Source: Streptomyces sp. DvalAA-43
GTDB taxonomy: Bacteria; Actinomycetota; Actinomycetes; Streptomycetales; Streptomycetaceae
Direction of reading: 5' to 3'
Assembly (NCBI RefSeq): GCF_900091725.1
Contig: NZ_FMBW01000045.1
Span: 23,706-87,705, forward strand
DNA: 64,000 nucleotides
Under the pieces are notes generated by a model. The model did not search any database and was not told the origin of the DNA. It worked only from the letters and a program-made list of their open reading frames with translations. Shown here piece by piece: positions 41,172 through 50,349 of the stretch (the first letter of the stretch is position 1; the number at the start of each line of letters is the position of its first letter). A program made the translations under genes and the position numbers.

Positions 41172-42179
41172 ATGGACCTTGCCTATATTCCCAGCCCGTC
41201 GACCGGCGTGATCAATCTCGGCCCGATCCCGCTCCGCGGCTACGCGTTCTGCATCATCATCGGTGTCTTCATCGCCGTCTGGTTCGGCAACAAGCGCTGG
41301 GTCGCCCGGGGCGGCAGACCGGGCACTGTCGCCGACATCGCCGTCTGGGCCGTGCCCTTCGGCCTGGTCGGCGGCCGGCTCTACCACGTCATCACCGATT
41401 ACCAGCTGTATTTCAGTGAGGGCAAGGACTGGGTCGACGCCTTCAAGATCTGGCAGGGCGGCCTCGGTATCTGGGGCGCGATCGCGCTCGGTGCCGTCGG
41501 TGCCTGGATCGGCTGCCGTCGGCGCGGGATCCCGCTGCCCGCCTGGGCCGACGCCCTGGCCCCCGGCATCGTCCTGGCCCAGGCCTGCGGCCGCTGGGGC
41601 AACTGGTTCAACCAGGAGCTGTACGGCAAGCCGACCGATGTGCCGTGGGCGCTGAAGATCAGCGAGGGCCCGAACCGGGTCGCCGGCACCTACCACCCGA
41701 CGTTCCTCTACGAGTCGCTGTGGTGCGTCGGTGTCGCGCTGCTGGTGATCTGGGCGGACCGCCGCTTCAAGCTCGGACACGGCCGGGCGTTCGCCCTGTA
41801 CGTCGCCGCGTACTGCGCGGGACGGGTCTGGACCGAGTACCTGCGCGTCGACGAGGCCCACCTCATCCTGGGCCTGCGCCTGAACGTGTGGACCGCGATG
41901 ATCGTGTTCGTGCTGGCGGTGGTGTACATGGTGATCTCGTCGAAGGTACGGCCGGGGCGCGAGGAGATCGTGGAGCCGGGTGCCGCCGAGGACGCGGCGG
42001 CCGCCGAGGCCGCGACGGACGCCGAGGACACCAAGGGCGCCGAGAGCGACGCGGACAAGGACGACGCGGACAAGGACCGGAAGGCCGACGGTGGCGCCGA
42101 GCGCGCCGACGACTCCGCCGACCGTGCCGCGAAGACGCCGGAGAAGAGCGGCGCCGCGGAGGCGGCCAAGAACGGCTGA
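41172..42179 (+). CDS. lgt: prolipoprotein diacylglyceryl transferase
   Basis: A 335-residue inner-membrane enzyme that transfers diacylglycerol to the lipobox Cys of prelipoproteins. Seven hydrophobic segments and the signatures GGRLYHVITD, GGLGIWGA, GRWGNWFNQELYGKPT and HPTFLYES are present. The last 75 residues form a very acidic then Lys/Ala-rich tail that is absent from E. coli Lgt but common in streptomycetes. No Shine-Dalgarno sequence precedes the ATG; TAGCGT lies ten bases upstream. A strong terminator follows. Confidence 0.95.
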   Translation: MDLAYIPSPSTGVINLGPIPLRGYAFCIIIGVFIAVWFGNKRWVARGGRPGTVADIAVWAVPFGLVGGRLYHVITDYQLYFSEGKDWVDAFKIWQGGLGIWGAIALGAVGAWIGCRRRGIPLPAWADALAPGIVLAQACGRWGNWFNQELYGKPTDVPWALKISEGPNRVAGTYHPTFLYESLWCVGVALLVIWADRRFKLGHGRAFALYVAAYCAGRVWTEYLRVDEAHLILGLRLNVWTAMIVFVLAVVYMVISSKVRPGREEIVEPGAAEDAAAAEAATDAEDTKGAESDADKDDADKDRKADGGAERADDSADRAAKTPEKSGAAEAAKNG

Positions 42180-42195
42180 GCCGTACGAACCCGTG

Positions 42196-42230
42196 CGTGG
42201 GGCCCCGACCGACTGGTCCGGGGCCCCACG
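42196..42230. terminator. bidirectional terminator between lgt and the lyase gene
   Basis: A 15-bp stem with a one-base bulge (42196-42210 with 42215-42230) and a GACT loop lies between two convergent genes. Confidence 0.8.
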
Positions 42231-42251
42231 TCCGTCCCCGCCCGCCCGTTC

Positions 42252-43076
42252 TCAGCCGTCGGGCGGGCCCGGCTCACCGGCCAGCGCCAGCGTCCGCCGG
42301 GCCGAGGCCACCACCGCCGCGTCGACGAACCGGCCGTCCGGCAGGGCCAGCGCGCCCTCGTCCGCCGCGGCCGCCGCCACGATCTCCGCCGCCGCCTCGA
42401 TCTCCCGGGGCGTCGGGCGGAACGCCCGCTCGATGACCGGGAGCTGGCGGGGATGGATCGCCGCCCGGCCCAGGAAGCCCAGCGCCCGGCCGCGTGCGCA
42501 GGACGCCCACAGGCCGTCCAGGTCCCGGACGTCCGGGAACACCGACTGGGCGGGCGGGGCGAGCCCGGCCGCGCGGGCGGCGACCACCACCCGGCTGCGC
42601 GACCAGTCGAGCCCGGCGTCGTCCCGTACCCCCAGATCGGCCCGGAGGTCCGCCTCGCCGAGGGCGATGGAGCGCACCTGGGGATGGGAGGCGGCGACCG
42701 AGTACGCGTGCTCGATGCCGAGCGCCGACTCCAGCAGCGGACAGAGCGCGACGCCCGGCGCCACGGCCGCGATGTGGTGGACGGACGCCGCGTGCGTGAT
42801 CTTGGGCAGCCGGAGTTCGGCGAGCCCCGGCAGCCCGGCCAGGGAGAGGACGTCCGCCTCGGTGTGGACCCGGACATGGAGCGGCACGGCCGTGTCCCCG
42901 GCAGCCTCGGACAGCAGCTCGACGGTGGCCGACCGCGCGTACTCCTTGCGGTCCGGCGCCACCGCGTCCTCCAGATCCACGATCACCACGTCCGCCCCCG
43001 AGTCCCGCGCCTTGCGCACCACCTCCGGCCGGTCCCCGGGTACGTACAGCCAGGTCAGCGGGACCGCCGCGGTCAC
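42252..43076 (-). CDS. HpcH/HpaI-family CoA-ester lyase (CitE-like)
   Basis: A 274-residue (beta/alpha)8 aldolase related to citrate lyase beta subunit, malyl-CoA and citramalyl-CoA lyases. The family motifs YVPGDRPEVVRKA, VIVDLEDAV (metal-linked Glu and Asp), LRLPKI, PLLESALG and LGEADLRADLG are intact. It probably cleaves a 3-hydroxyacyl-CoA. It is the last gene of a minus-strand operon; its GTG overlaps the stop of the CoA-transferase gene (GTGA), which suggests that the transferase makes its CoA-ester substrate. Confidence 0.88.
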   Translation of the reverse strand: MTAAVPLTWLYVPGDRPEVVRKARDSGADVVIVDLEDAVAPDRKEYARSATVELLSEAAGDTAVPLHVRVHTEADVLSLAGLPGLAELRLPKITHAASVHHIAAVAPGVALCPLLESALGIEHAYSVAASHPQVRSIALGEADLRADLGVRDDAGLDWSRSRVVVAARAAGLAPPAQSVFPDVRDLDGLWASCARGRALGFLGRAAIHPRQLPVIERAFRPTPREIEAAAEIVAAAAADEGALALPDGRFVDAAVVASARRTLALAGEPGPPDG

Positions 43077-44272
43077 AGGACGCTCTCCGCCCGCAGCGCG
43101 GCGATCTCCGGGGCGGACAGCCCCAGCCCGGTGAGGATCTCCTCGGTGTCCGCGCCGTGCGGCCGGCCCGCCCAGCGGATCGAGCCCGGCGTCGCCGACA
43201 GCCGGAACAGCACGTTCTGCATCCTCAGCGGACCCAGCTCCGGGTCGTCGATCTCGGTGACGGAGTCCAGGGCCCGGTACTGCGGATCCTCCATCACGTC
43301 CTGGACGTCATGGATCGGCGCGATGGCCGCCTCCGCCTTCTCGAAGGCCGAGACCGCCTCCTCACGGGTGTGCCGGGCGATCCAGTTGCCGACCGCCTCG
43401 TCGAGCTCGTCGGCGTGCTCGGCACGGGTGGTGCCGGCGGCGAACCAGGGCTCCTCGATCAGCTCCGCCCGGCCGACCAGGCGTATCACCCGCTCGGCGA
43501 TGGACTGCGCGGAGGTGGAGACCGCGACCCAGTGCCCGTCCGAGGTGCGGTACGTGTTGCGCGGGGCGTTGTTCCGGGAGCGGTTGCCGGTGCGCGGCTG
43601 TACGTAGCCGAGCTGGTCGTACCAGAGGGGCTGCGGGCCGAGCACGGTCAGGATCGGCTCGATGATCGCCATGTCGACGACCTGTCCCTCACCGGTGCGC
43701 TCGCGCCCGGCGAGCGCCGTCATCACGGCGTACGCGGTGGCCAGTGCCGCGATCGAGTCGGCGAGCCCGAACGGCGGCAGGGTGGGCGGCCCGTCCGGCT
43801 CCCCGGTGATCGCGGCGAACCCGCTCATCGCCTCGGCCAGGGTGCCGAAGCCGGGGCGGTGCGCGTACGGGCCGAACTGCCCGAAGCCGGTGACCCTGAC
43901 CAGGACCAGCCGGGGGTTGACCGCGTGCAGCTCCGCCCAGCCCAGACCCCAGCGCTCCAGTGTCCCCGGCCGGAAGTTCTCGATGATCACATCCGTTCCG
44001 GCTGCCAGCCGGAGCAGCACGTCACGGCCGCCGGGGGTGGACAGATCGAGGGTCAGATTGCGTTTGTTGCGGCCGAGCAGCTTCCACCACAGGCCGATGC
44101 CGTCCTTCGTGGGGCCGTGCCCGCGCGAGGGGTCGGGCCTGCGCGGATGCTCGACCTTGATCACGTCGGCGCCGAAGTCGCCGAGCATGGTGGCGGAGAG
44201 GGGGCCGGCGAAGAGCGTGGCGAGGTCGACGACCCGCAGTCCGGTCAGCGGTGCCTGCGCGGGCGCGGTCAC
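43073..44272 (-). CDS. CaiB/BaiF-family type III CoA transferase
   Basis: A 399-residue class III CoA transferase. Recognisable parts are LTGLRVVDLATLFAGPLS at the N-terminus, FGADVIKVEHP, LGRNKRNLTLDL, the segment GQVVDMAIIEP carrying the likely catalytic Asp near residue 175, and a C-terminal GADTEEILTGLGLS. It moves CoA between carboxylic acids. The GTG overlaps the rbsK-like stop and the gene overlaps the lyase start, so the three are coupled. The acid used is unknown. Confidence 0.9.
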   Translation of the reverse strand: MTAPAQAPLTGLRVVDLATLFAGPLSATMLGDFGADVIKVEHPRRPDPSRGHGPTKDGIGLWWKLLGRNKRNLTLDLSTPGGRDVLLRLAAGTDVIIENFRPGTLERWGLGWAELHAVNPRLVLVRVTGFGQFGPYAHRPGFGTLAEAMSGFAAITGEPDGPPTLPPFGLADSIAALATAYAVMTALAGRERTGEGQVVDMAIIEPILTVLGPQPLWYDQLGYVQPRTGNRSRNNAPRNTYRTSDGHWVAVSTSAQSIAERVIRLVGRAELIEEPWFAAGTTRAEHADELDEAVGNWIARHTREEAVSAFEKAEAAIAPIHDVQDVMEDPQYRALDSVTEIDDPELGPLRMQNVLFRLSATPGSIRWAGRPHGADTEEILTGLGLSAPEIAALRAESVL

Positions 44273-45153
44273 GCGGCGTCGATCTCGGTGCGGTACGGCA
44301 TGGAGGTCGAGGCGCCCGGCCGCTGCACGCAGAGCGCGGCGGCCGCCGAAGCCCAGGCCAGCGCCTCCGGTACGGGCCGCCGCTCGCCGAGCGCCACGGC
44401 GAGCGTGCCGACGAAGGTGTCGCCCGCACCCGTGGTGTCGACGGCGGTGACCTCGGGGGCGGGCAAGAGGACGGGTTCGCCGCCCCGGGCCGCGTAGAGG
44501 CAGCCCTTGGCGCCCAGCGTGATGACGACCGCGGGGACCTGCCCGAGCAGGTGCCGCGCCGCCGCATGGGGGTCGGTGAAGCCGGAGAGCGCGGTCGCCT
44601 CGTGCTCATTGGGGATCAGCAGATCGACGCAGTCGAGGAGTTCGGACGGCAGCGGCTGGACCGGGGACGGGGTGAGGATGGTCCGCACCCCCTGGGCGTG
44701 GGCCGTCCGGGCGCCCTCGATCACCGCGGACAGCGGCAGCTCCAGCTGGAGGAGCAGCAGTTCGGCGCCCGCGATGGCGGCCATCTCGCCGGGGCCGAGG
44801 GCGGTGACGGTGCCGTTGGCGCCGGGGATCACCACGATGGAGTTGGCGCCCGTGTCGTCGACGACGATGTGGGCGGTACCGCTGGGGCCCTCGGCGGTGT
44901 GCAGCAGATCGGTGTCGACGCCCGCGTGCTCCAGGGTGGACCGCAGCTCCCTGCCGTACTCGTCGTCGCCCACCGCGCCGATCATCGTCACCTCGCCGCC
45001 CGCGCGGGCGGCGGCGACGGCCTGGTTGGCGCCCTTGCCGCCCGGGACGGTGCGCAGCTCCCGCCCGGTGACGGTCTCTCCGCGCTCCGGAGCCCGGTCG
45101 ACGTAGGCGACGAGGTCCATATTGGTGCTGCCGAGCACCGCGATGCCGGTCAT
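44269..45153 (-). CDS. rbsK: PfkB-family sugar kinase, probably ribokinase
   Basis: A 294-residue PfkB kinase. GSTNMDLVAYVDRAP, the sugar-binding GGKGANQAVAAARAG (about 38-52), LTPSPVQPLP and the catalytic DTTGAGDTFVG near residue 240 match ribokinase. It should phosphorylate ribose or a nucleoside. AAGGAGG precedes the ATG at 45153, which overlaps the stop of the upstream ADP-ribosylglycohydrolase-family gene. The neighbours suggest that ribose released from an N-glycoside is the substrate. Confidence 0.88.
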   Translation of the reverse strand: MTGIAVLGSTNMDLVAYVDRAPERGETVTGRELRTVPGGKGANQAVAAARAGGEVTMIGAVGDDEYGRELRSTLEHAGVDTDLLHTAEGPSGTAHIVVDDTGANSIVVIPGANGTVTALGPGEMAAIAGAELLLLQLELPLSAVIEGARTAHAQGVRTILTPSPVQPLPSELLDCVDLLIPNEHEATALSGFTDPHAAARHLLGQVPAVVITLGAKGCLYAARGGEPVLLPAPEVTAVDTTGAGDTFVGTLAVALGERRPVPEALAWASAAAALCVQRPGASTSMPYRTEIDAA

Positions 45154-46523
45154 GGGCACAGTGCCTCCTTGGGGGTGAGCCGGTGGGTCTGTTCGGCGAG
45201 TTCGTCGAAGCCGATGGAGTCGAAACCGGGGACGGACGAGGCGAGGCGGTTCTTCAGCGGTGCGGTCCAGCGGTCGGGCAGCAGCGAAGGGGCCCCGGCC
45301 AGCAGCCCGGCGAGCGAACCGGCGGTGGCGCCGTTGGAATCGGTGTCCCAGCCGCCCGACACCGCGCGGCAGACGGAGAGCGAGAAGTCGCCGTCGGCGT
45401 GGGTGAGCGCGGCGGCGAGAAGAGCGGCGTTGGGCAGCACATGGACCCAGTGGTACCCGCCGTATTCGGCGTGCAGCCGGTCGGCCACCGTGTCGAAGTC
45501 GGCGCTGCCGCGGGCCGCCGCGACACCGAAGCGCACCGCCTGCGCGAACCGCGAACGCGGCGGTACGACCCGCAGCCCGGCGGCCAGGCACCCGTGCACA
45601 TCGCTCTCGCCCCCGGCCGCCTCGGCGAGCGCCGCGGCGGTGAACATCGCCCCGTACACCCCGTTGGCGGTGTGGCTGAGCACGGCGTCCCGATGCGCCT
45701 GCTCGGCGGCGGCGGCCGGGTCGCCCGGATGGGTCCAGCCATGCACATCGGCCCGGATCTGCGCACCGATCCACTCCCGGAACGGGTTGCGGTACCTGGC
45801 GGTGTGCGGGGGCTCGATGCCGTCCAGCAGATTGCGGTACGCGACCCGCTCGGCGGTGAACGTCCGGCCCGCCGGGAGCTCGTCGAGCCAGAGCCTCGCG
45901 AGGTCGCCGGTGGTGAAGGAGGGGCCGTGGCGCCGGAGCAACAGCACGGTGAGCAGGGGGTAGTTGAGGTCGTCGTCCTCGGGCATGCCGTCGATGTTCT
46001 CGGCCAGCGAGTGGGGCGCGGAGCGACGGTTCCAGGGGTAGGTGGCGGCCAGCGGGGCGGGCAGCCCCTTGGCGGTGAACCAGGTGGTGAGCGGCCAGTT
46101 GCCGGTGGCGCGGGCCAGCGCGCGGATGCCGTCCAGCGGCAGCTTCTCGACGGGCTTGCCGAGCAGACACCCGGCCGCCCGCCCCAGCCAGGCGGCGTGC
46201 AGCCGGTCCCGGCCCACCGACGGCGGGTCGGGGCGGGGCGCCGGCCAGTCCGGGCACGCGGCCCGGATCGCCGCCGGATCCGTCGGCTCGTCGATCTCCA
46301 ACGGCGACTCCAGCAGAGCGAGTTCGTCGAGCAGCCGCTCCGCGAGCGTGCGCAGCTCCGGCGCCGGAGGGGTGGAGGCGCCCGCGCGCTCCGGGGCGGG
46401 GGCGCCGCCCGCCTCGTACCACCGGCGCGCGATGGCCTGGGCGTCCCGCCCGTCCTCGGCCGCCTGGCGCAGTTCGTGCCCGACGAGGTCCTCGGGCTGC
46501 ACCCATGTCACCCGTACGGTCAT
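45150..46523 (-). CDS. ADP-ribosylglycohydrolase-family protein (first of three)
   Basis: A 457-residue protein. Residues 1-110 are a polar, Pro/Ala-rich extension starting with VRVTWVQPEDLVGHELRQ. The ARH/DraG-like domain follows, with LGRAAGCLLGKPVEK, the metal-site EDDDLNYPLL and the C-terminal GGWDTDSNGATAGSLAG, so both acidic clusters for the binuclear Mg site are intact. Members remove ADP-ribose from proteins or small molecules, or act on related N-glycosides. The ATG at 46523 overlaps the upstream gene stop and the TGA overlaps rbsK. Confidence 0.87.
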   Translation of the reverse strand: MTVRVTWVQPEDLVGHELRQAAEDGRDAQAIARRWYEAGGAPAPERAGASTPPAPELRTLAERLLDELALLESPLEIDEPTDPAAIRAACPDWPAPRPDPPSVGRDRLHAAWLGRAAGCLLGKPVEKLPLDGIRALARATGNWPLTTWFTAKGLPAPLAATYPWNRRSAPHSLAENIDGMPEDDDLNYPLLTVLLLRRHGPSFTTGDLARLWLDELPAGRTFTAERVAYRNLLDGIEPPHTARYRNPFREWIGAQIRADVHGWTHPGDPAAAAEQAHRDAVLSHTANGVYGAMFTAAALAEAAGGESDVHGCLAAGLRVVPPRSRFAQAVRFGVAAARGSADFDTVADRLHAEYGGYHWVHVLPNAALLAAALTHADGDFSLSVCRAVSGGWDTDSNGATAGSLAGLLAGAPSLLPDRWTAPLKNRLASSVPGFDSIGFDELAEQTHRLTPKEALCP

Positions 46524-47707
46524 GGCGTACCCGCCAGCGCGGTGAACGCCGACTCGTGCGCGCGGCGCCGGGCCGTGTCCCGTACGAACACCTCGCGGGC
46601 GACGTCCGCCAGGGTCCGCGCGGGTGCGTGCAGATCGAGGCGGCTGGCCTCGGCGACCGTTTCCGCCCAGGCGGCGGGGATCGCGCCTGTCCCGTGGAGC
46701 GCGCCCGCGACGGCGCCGCTCATCGTGGCGATCGAGTCGCAGTCCCGGCCGTAGTTGACCGAGCCGAGGACCGTCTGCCGGTAGTCGCCGTCCGCGACGA
46801 GCAGCATCCCGAGCGCGATCGGCAGTTCCTCGATGGAGTGCAGCCGGGACGGTCTGCGGGCGCCGAGGGACGGGGCGCGGTAGTCGGGGCCGACCGTGTC
46901 GAAGGGGGCGACAGCGGCGCGCAGCGGGGCCAGCGCCGACTCGACGTCGCTGTACCGGGCGGCCGCTTCGCACACCGCCTCGATCGCCGACCGGGTGCCG
47001 TCCTTGGCGAGCGACAGACATGTCCCGACCACTCCGGCGGGTGTCGCGCCCGGGGCACAGGCGGCGGCGACGGCCGCCGCGAAGACCCCGGCCGCCTCCC
47101 TCCCGTAACTCGACTGGTGGGCCCCGGCGACGTCCAGCGCCTCGGCGTACGCGGCCTCCGGATGGGCGGCGTTGACCAGGCCGACCGGGGCCATGTACAT
47201 CGCCGCACCGCAGTTGACGATGTTTCCGCTGCCCGCCTCGCGCGGATCGACATGGCCGTAGTGCAGCCGGGCGACGATCCACTTCTCGGCGAGGAAGATC
47301 CGCTGGAGCGGCAGCGCCTCGGCCTCCAGCTCCGGGATCCAGCGGGGGTGGGAGATCAGCTCGGGCACGAGATGGCGGGCGACCGAGTAGGCGTCGATGT
47401 GGTCGCGCACGGTGCCGTACACCCGCACCAGCGCATGGGTCATCAAGGTGTCGTCGGTGACGTGCCCGTCGCCCTTGTGGTACGGGGCGATGGGGCGCGC
47501 GGTGCGCCAGTTCTCGCCGTCCCAGGGGCCCACGATGCCGTCGATCCGCCCGCCGTGGCGGGCCACGATCTGCTCGGGGGACCGGCCCTCCACCGGGCCG
47601 CCGAGCGCGTCGCCGACGGCGGCGCCGACCAGGGCGCCCGTGATCCGTTCATCGAGTGCGAGTGTCGTGGGCCCGGCCTCGGACCGGGTGGGCATCGTGG
47701 ATGTCAT
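46520..47707 (-). CDS. ADP-ribosylglycohydrolase-family protein (second of three)
   Basis: A 395-residue protein made essentially of one ARH domain. GALVGAAVGDALGGPVEG near residue 20, HVTDDTLMTHALVRVYG near 75 and SVNYGRDCDSIATMSGAVAG near 335 give complete metal-binding motifs, so it should be an active hydrolase. The reading frame continues upstream inside the 3' end of the preceding gene; starts at 47722, 47707 and 47695 are possible and none has a clear ribosome-binding site. It overlaps the preceding gene by about 60 bases and the following one by ATGA. Confidence 0.85.
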   Translation of the reverse strand: MTSTMPTRSEAGPTTLALDERITGALVGAAVGDALGGPVEGRSPEQIVARHGGRIDGIVGPWDGENWRTARPIAPYHKGDGHVTDDTLMTHALVRVYGTVRDHIDAYSVARHLVPELISHPRWIPELEAEALPLQRIFLAEKWIVARLHYGHVDPREAGSGNIVNCGAAMYMAPVGLVNAAHPEAAYAEALDVAGAHQSSYGREAAGVFAAAVAAACAPGATPAGVVGTCLSLAKDGTRSAIEAVCEAAARYSDVESALAPLRAAVAPFDTVGPDYRAPSLGARRPSRLHSIEELPIALGMLLVADGDYRQTVLGSVNYGRDCDSIATMSGAVAGALHGTGAIPAAWAETVAEASRLDLHAPARTLADVAREVFVRDTARRRAHESAFTALAGTP

Positions 47708-50225
47708 GTCCGAATTGTCCATCAGGGTGCTTCGGTTCCGTGTCTGCCAGCAGCCCGGCGAGTTCGATGAGATCGGTCCCCGCGAGCCGGGGCAGCGCAC
47801 AGCCCGCGAGGGTGCGGCAGGCCTCGCGCCAGCCGTCCGGGACGGCGCCGACACCGCCGAGCGCACCGGTCAGCGCACCGGCCAGGGCGGGCGCGGAGTC
47901 GGCCACCCGTGACAGGCAGGCCGCCGCGGGGACGGCCTGGGCGATCTGGCCGCGGGCGGCGGTGGCCAGCGCGAGGGCGACCGGCACGGTCTCGGCGGCG
48001 GCGATCCCGTAGCTGTAGACGTGGTCGACGATCTGGTGCTCCAGCACCGGCACGAGGGCGAAGGCCCCCGCCGCCTCCCCGACGAAGTCACGGGCGATCC
48101 GGACGGCGTGGGCGGCGTTGCGGGCGATCTCGGTGCCGTCGGGGAGCTGGGCGAGCGCGGCGTTCACCGCGGTGTCCACGTCCGCGCCGCCGAGCGCCTC
48201 GGCGATCGCCGCCGCCATCGCGCGGGCGCCGTGCACCCCGTCGCCGTCCTGGGTGTAGCGCGCGTCGAACTCGGCGAGGTCGGCGGCGGCGCCGGGGTCC
48301 GCGGGGTGGGCGACGGCCAGCACGGCGGCCCGTACGCAGGCCGCGTCGTCGAAGTAGTGCGGGTTGTCGTGGCCGGTGGCGGGCGGGCGCAGTCCGGCGG
48401 CGAGATTGCCGAGCCCGGCCCGTACCGAGATCCGGGCGCGCAGCGGGAGCACCGCGGACTCGACCTCGGGGGCGCGGGCGGCCGCCGCGGCCACCTCGGC
48501 CGCCAGGGCGTTCCAGGCGACGTCGATGGCGGCCCGCAGCCGGCGTCCGGGGGCGAGCCCGTGCAACGGACCGGCCGCCGAGGTGAGCACGGTCCCGGCG
48601 GCGAAGGCCGCCCACTCGGCGTCGTCGGAGGGCCCCAGCCGCAGCGGTTCGGGCGGCTGGTTGAGCGCGATGGGGACGGGCAGCGTGGTGGTGGCGTTCT
48701 GCTCGGCGAAGGTGTCGAGCTCCCGGGTGAGCCGCCGGGTCCACTCGGGCATCCGGGCCGCCCGGTGCCGAGCGGCGGGCCACCCCGCGGCGTCCCCGGA
48801 GGCGAGCCCGAGCAACAGCCCCTCGATCCGGGCCCGGTACCCGGGGGCGGGACGGGGGCGGGGGCGGGGAGAGGGGCCGGTCTTCGTGGGCGGGGGGTTC
48901 CGGGGCTCGTCCGTGCCGGTGGGCGTGTCGGTGCCGGTGGGTGGAGTGGGCTGCGTGCCGGGGTCCGTACGCGGACGGTGCCGGGCCGGGGGCTCGTCGC
49001 CGGTGCCGCCGCGCGTCGTGACGTTCTCGTACATGCCGCCGGCCCCGCCAGTCTCACTCGCTCGAGCTGCCTCACTCGCCCGAGCCGCCTCACTCGCCCG
49101 AGCCGCCTTGCCTACCCCACCCGCCCCACTCACCCCACCAGGCTTACGGGCCCCACCTGCCTCACCCTCCCCACTGGTCTCGTCGACATCGTCCGGAGTG
49201 AGCAACTCCGCGATGTCCAGGACATGGTGACCTCGCATGGTCGGCAGGCAGCTGCCCCGGACCGGGCCGATCGCGTCGCCCCAGGGCCGCGGAATCGCGG
49301 ACGCCCCGTGCAGGGCGCCGGCCAGGGCCCCCGCCACCGCGGCCGTGGTGTCCGCGTCGCGGCCCATGTTGACCGCCGTCAGCACCGCCGTACGGAAGTC
49401 GCCGCGCGCCGCCGCGAACGCCCCGAAGGCCAGGCCCACCGCCTCGGGCGCCAGATCCGTCCACGGGTAGCCACCCACCACCACCGCGGAGCGCACCGCG
49501 CGTTCCATGGTGAGCCGGTCGGGGTAGGCGCGCTGCGCGGCGGCCACCGCGCGCCGCAGCGAACGCGCCGTCCAGGAGTCCATCGGAACGACCGACAGCG
49601 CGGCGGCGATCACCGAGGTGACCCCGGCGCCCACCATCGCGGCGGCCACCCCGGCCGCCACCGCCTGGCCGCCGTAGATGCCCTCCCCGTCATGGCTGAC
49701 CCGCCCGTCCACCGCGACCAGCCGCGCCGCCTCGTCCGGCCGGCCCGCCGCGAAGACCCCGAACGGTGCCGCCCGCATCGCCAGACCGTCGCTCCAGGCG
49801 TGCCGGTGCTGGGCGGAGATCGGGGCGGCCAGGCCCCGGCGCAGATTCTCCAGCGTGCCGCGCTCGCTGAACCCGGCACCGCGGAACTGGCCCTCGTCGA
49901 GGTCGGCGATCCACAGATGCCAGGCCCGCTCCACATGCGTGACGGTCAGCGCGGAACCGTGCCGGGCGAGCAGCAGCCCGGAGAAGATCGCGTACTCCGT
50001 GTCGTCCGTACCCGCGGGGTCGTCGCTCACGAAGCCCTCGATCCGGCCCCAGCGACGACGGATCTCGGACGGCCGCATGTTCTCCGCCGGCGCGCCCAGC
50101 GTGTCCCCGACCGCGAGACCGAGCAGGGCGCCACGGGCCCGGTCGGTCAGGGTTCCCGGGGGGACCTGGCCCCGGCCCGCGCCGCCCGACCGTGGCTCCG
50201 CCGGACTTCCGGTGATCAACTCCAT
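47649..50225 (-). CDS. double ADP-ribosylglycohydrolase-family fusion protein (third of three)
   Basis: An 858-residue protein with two ARH-like domains. The N-terminal domain (about 25-345) has LGLAVGDTLGAPAEN, AGTDDTEYAIFSG and NMGRDADTTAAVAGALAG, all expected for activity. A low-complexity linker (about 347-460) contains an 18-bp DNA triplication, then Pro/Thr/Arg-rich sequence. The C-terminal domain (about 460-845) keeps GLASGDAAG and SDDAEW, but its last motif reads SRVADSAPALAGAL, lacking the first Asp of GRDADT, so it may be inactive or regulatory. The ATG at 50225 has GAAGGG nine bases upstream. It opens the operon. Confidence 0.85.
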   Translation of the reverse strand: MELITGSPAEPRSGGAGRGQVPPGTLTDRARGALLGLAVGDTLGAPAENMRPSEIRRRWGRIEGFVSDDPAGTDDTEYAIFSGLLLARHGSALTVTHVERAWHLWIADLDEGQFRGAGFSERGTLENLRRGLAAPISAQHRHAWSDGLAMRAAPFGVFAAGRPDEAARLVAVDGRVSHDGEGIYGGQAVAAGVAAAMVGAGVTSVIAAALSVVPMDSWTARSLRRAVAAAQRAYPDRLTMERAVRSAVVVGGYPWTDLAPEAVGLAFGAFAAARGDFRTAVLTAVNMGRDADTTAAVAGALAGALHGASAIPRPWGDAIGPVRGSCLPTMRGHHVLDIAELLTPDDVDETSGEGEAGGARKPGGVSGAGGVGKAARASEAARASEAARASETGGAGGMYENVTTRGGTGDEPPARHRPRTDPGTQPTPPTGTDTPTGTDEPRNPPPTKTGPSPRPRPRPAPGYRARIEGLLLGLASGDAAGWPAARHRAARMPEWTRRLTRELDTFAEQNATTTLPVPIALNQPPEPLRLGPSDDAEWAAFAAGTVLTSAAGPLHGLAPGRRLRAAIDVAWNALAAEVAAAAARAPEVESAVLPLRARISVRAGLGNLAAGLRPPATGHDNPHYFDDAACVRAAVLAVAHPADPGAAADLAEFDARYTQDGDGVHGARAMAAAIAEALGGADVDTAVNAALAQLPDGTEIARNAAHAVRIARDFVGEAAGAFALVPVLEHQIVDHVYSYGIAAAETVPVALALATAARGQIAQAVPAAACLSRVADSAPALAGALTGALGGVGAVPDGWREACRTLAGCALPRLAGTDLIELAGLLADTEPKHPDGQFGHDIHDAHPVRGRAHDTRTR
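49053..49106 (-). repeat. three tandem 18-bp units in the fusion-protein linker
   Basis: Units 49053-49070, 49071-49088 and 49089-49106 are identical except for two bases in the first. They encode repeated Ala-Arg-Ala-Ser-Glu-Ala blocks in the interdomain linker. Confidence 0.9.
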
Positions 50226-50349
50226 GGCGTCGACCCTTCGCTCGCACCGAGCCAGTTCTCGTACTCCCTCGGATCTGTGCCACGCGCAGCCCCGACAGAG
50301 GCCGACAACCCCAACAAAAGGGCCAGTCGGATGACGTGTCAGAAGCACG

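Noticed and set aside
49053..49106. A CRISPR-like array
   Set aside because: The 18-bp units are directly adjacent with no spacers and are in frame within a protein linker. No CRISPR array or cas gene is seen anywhere in the window.
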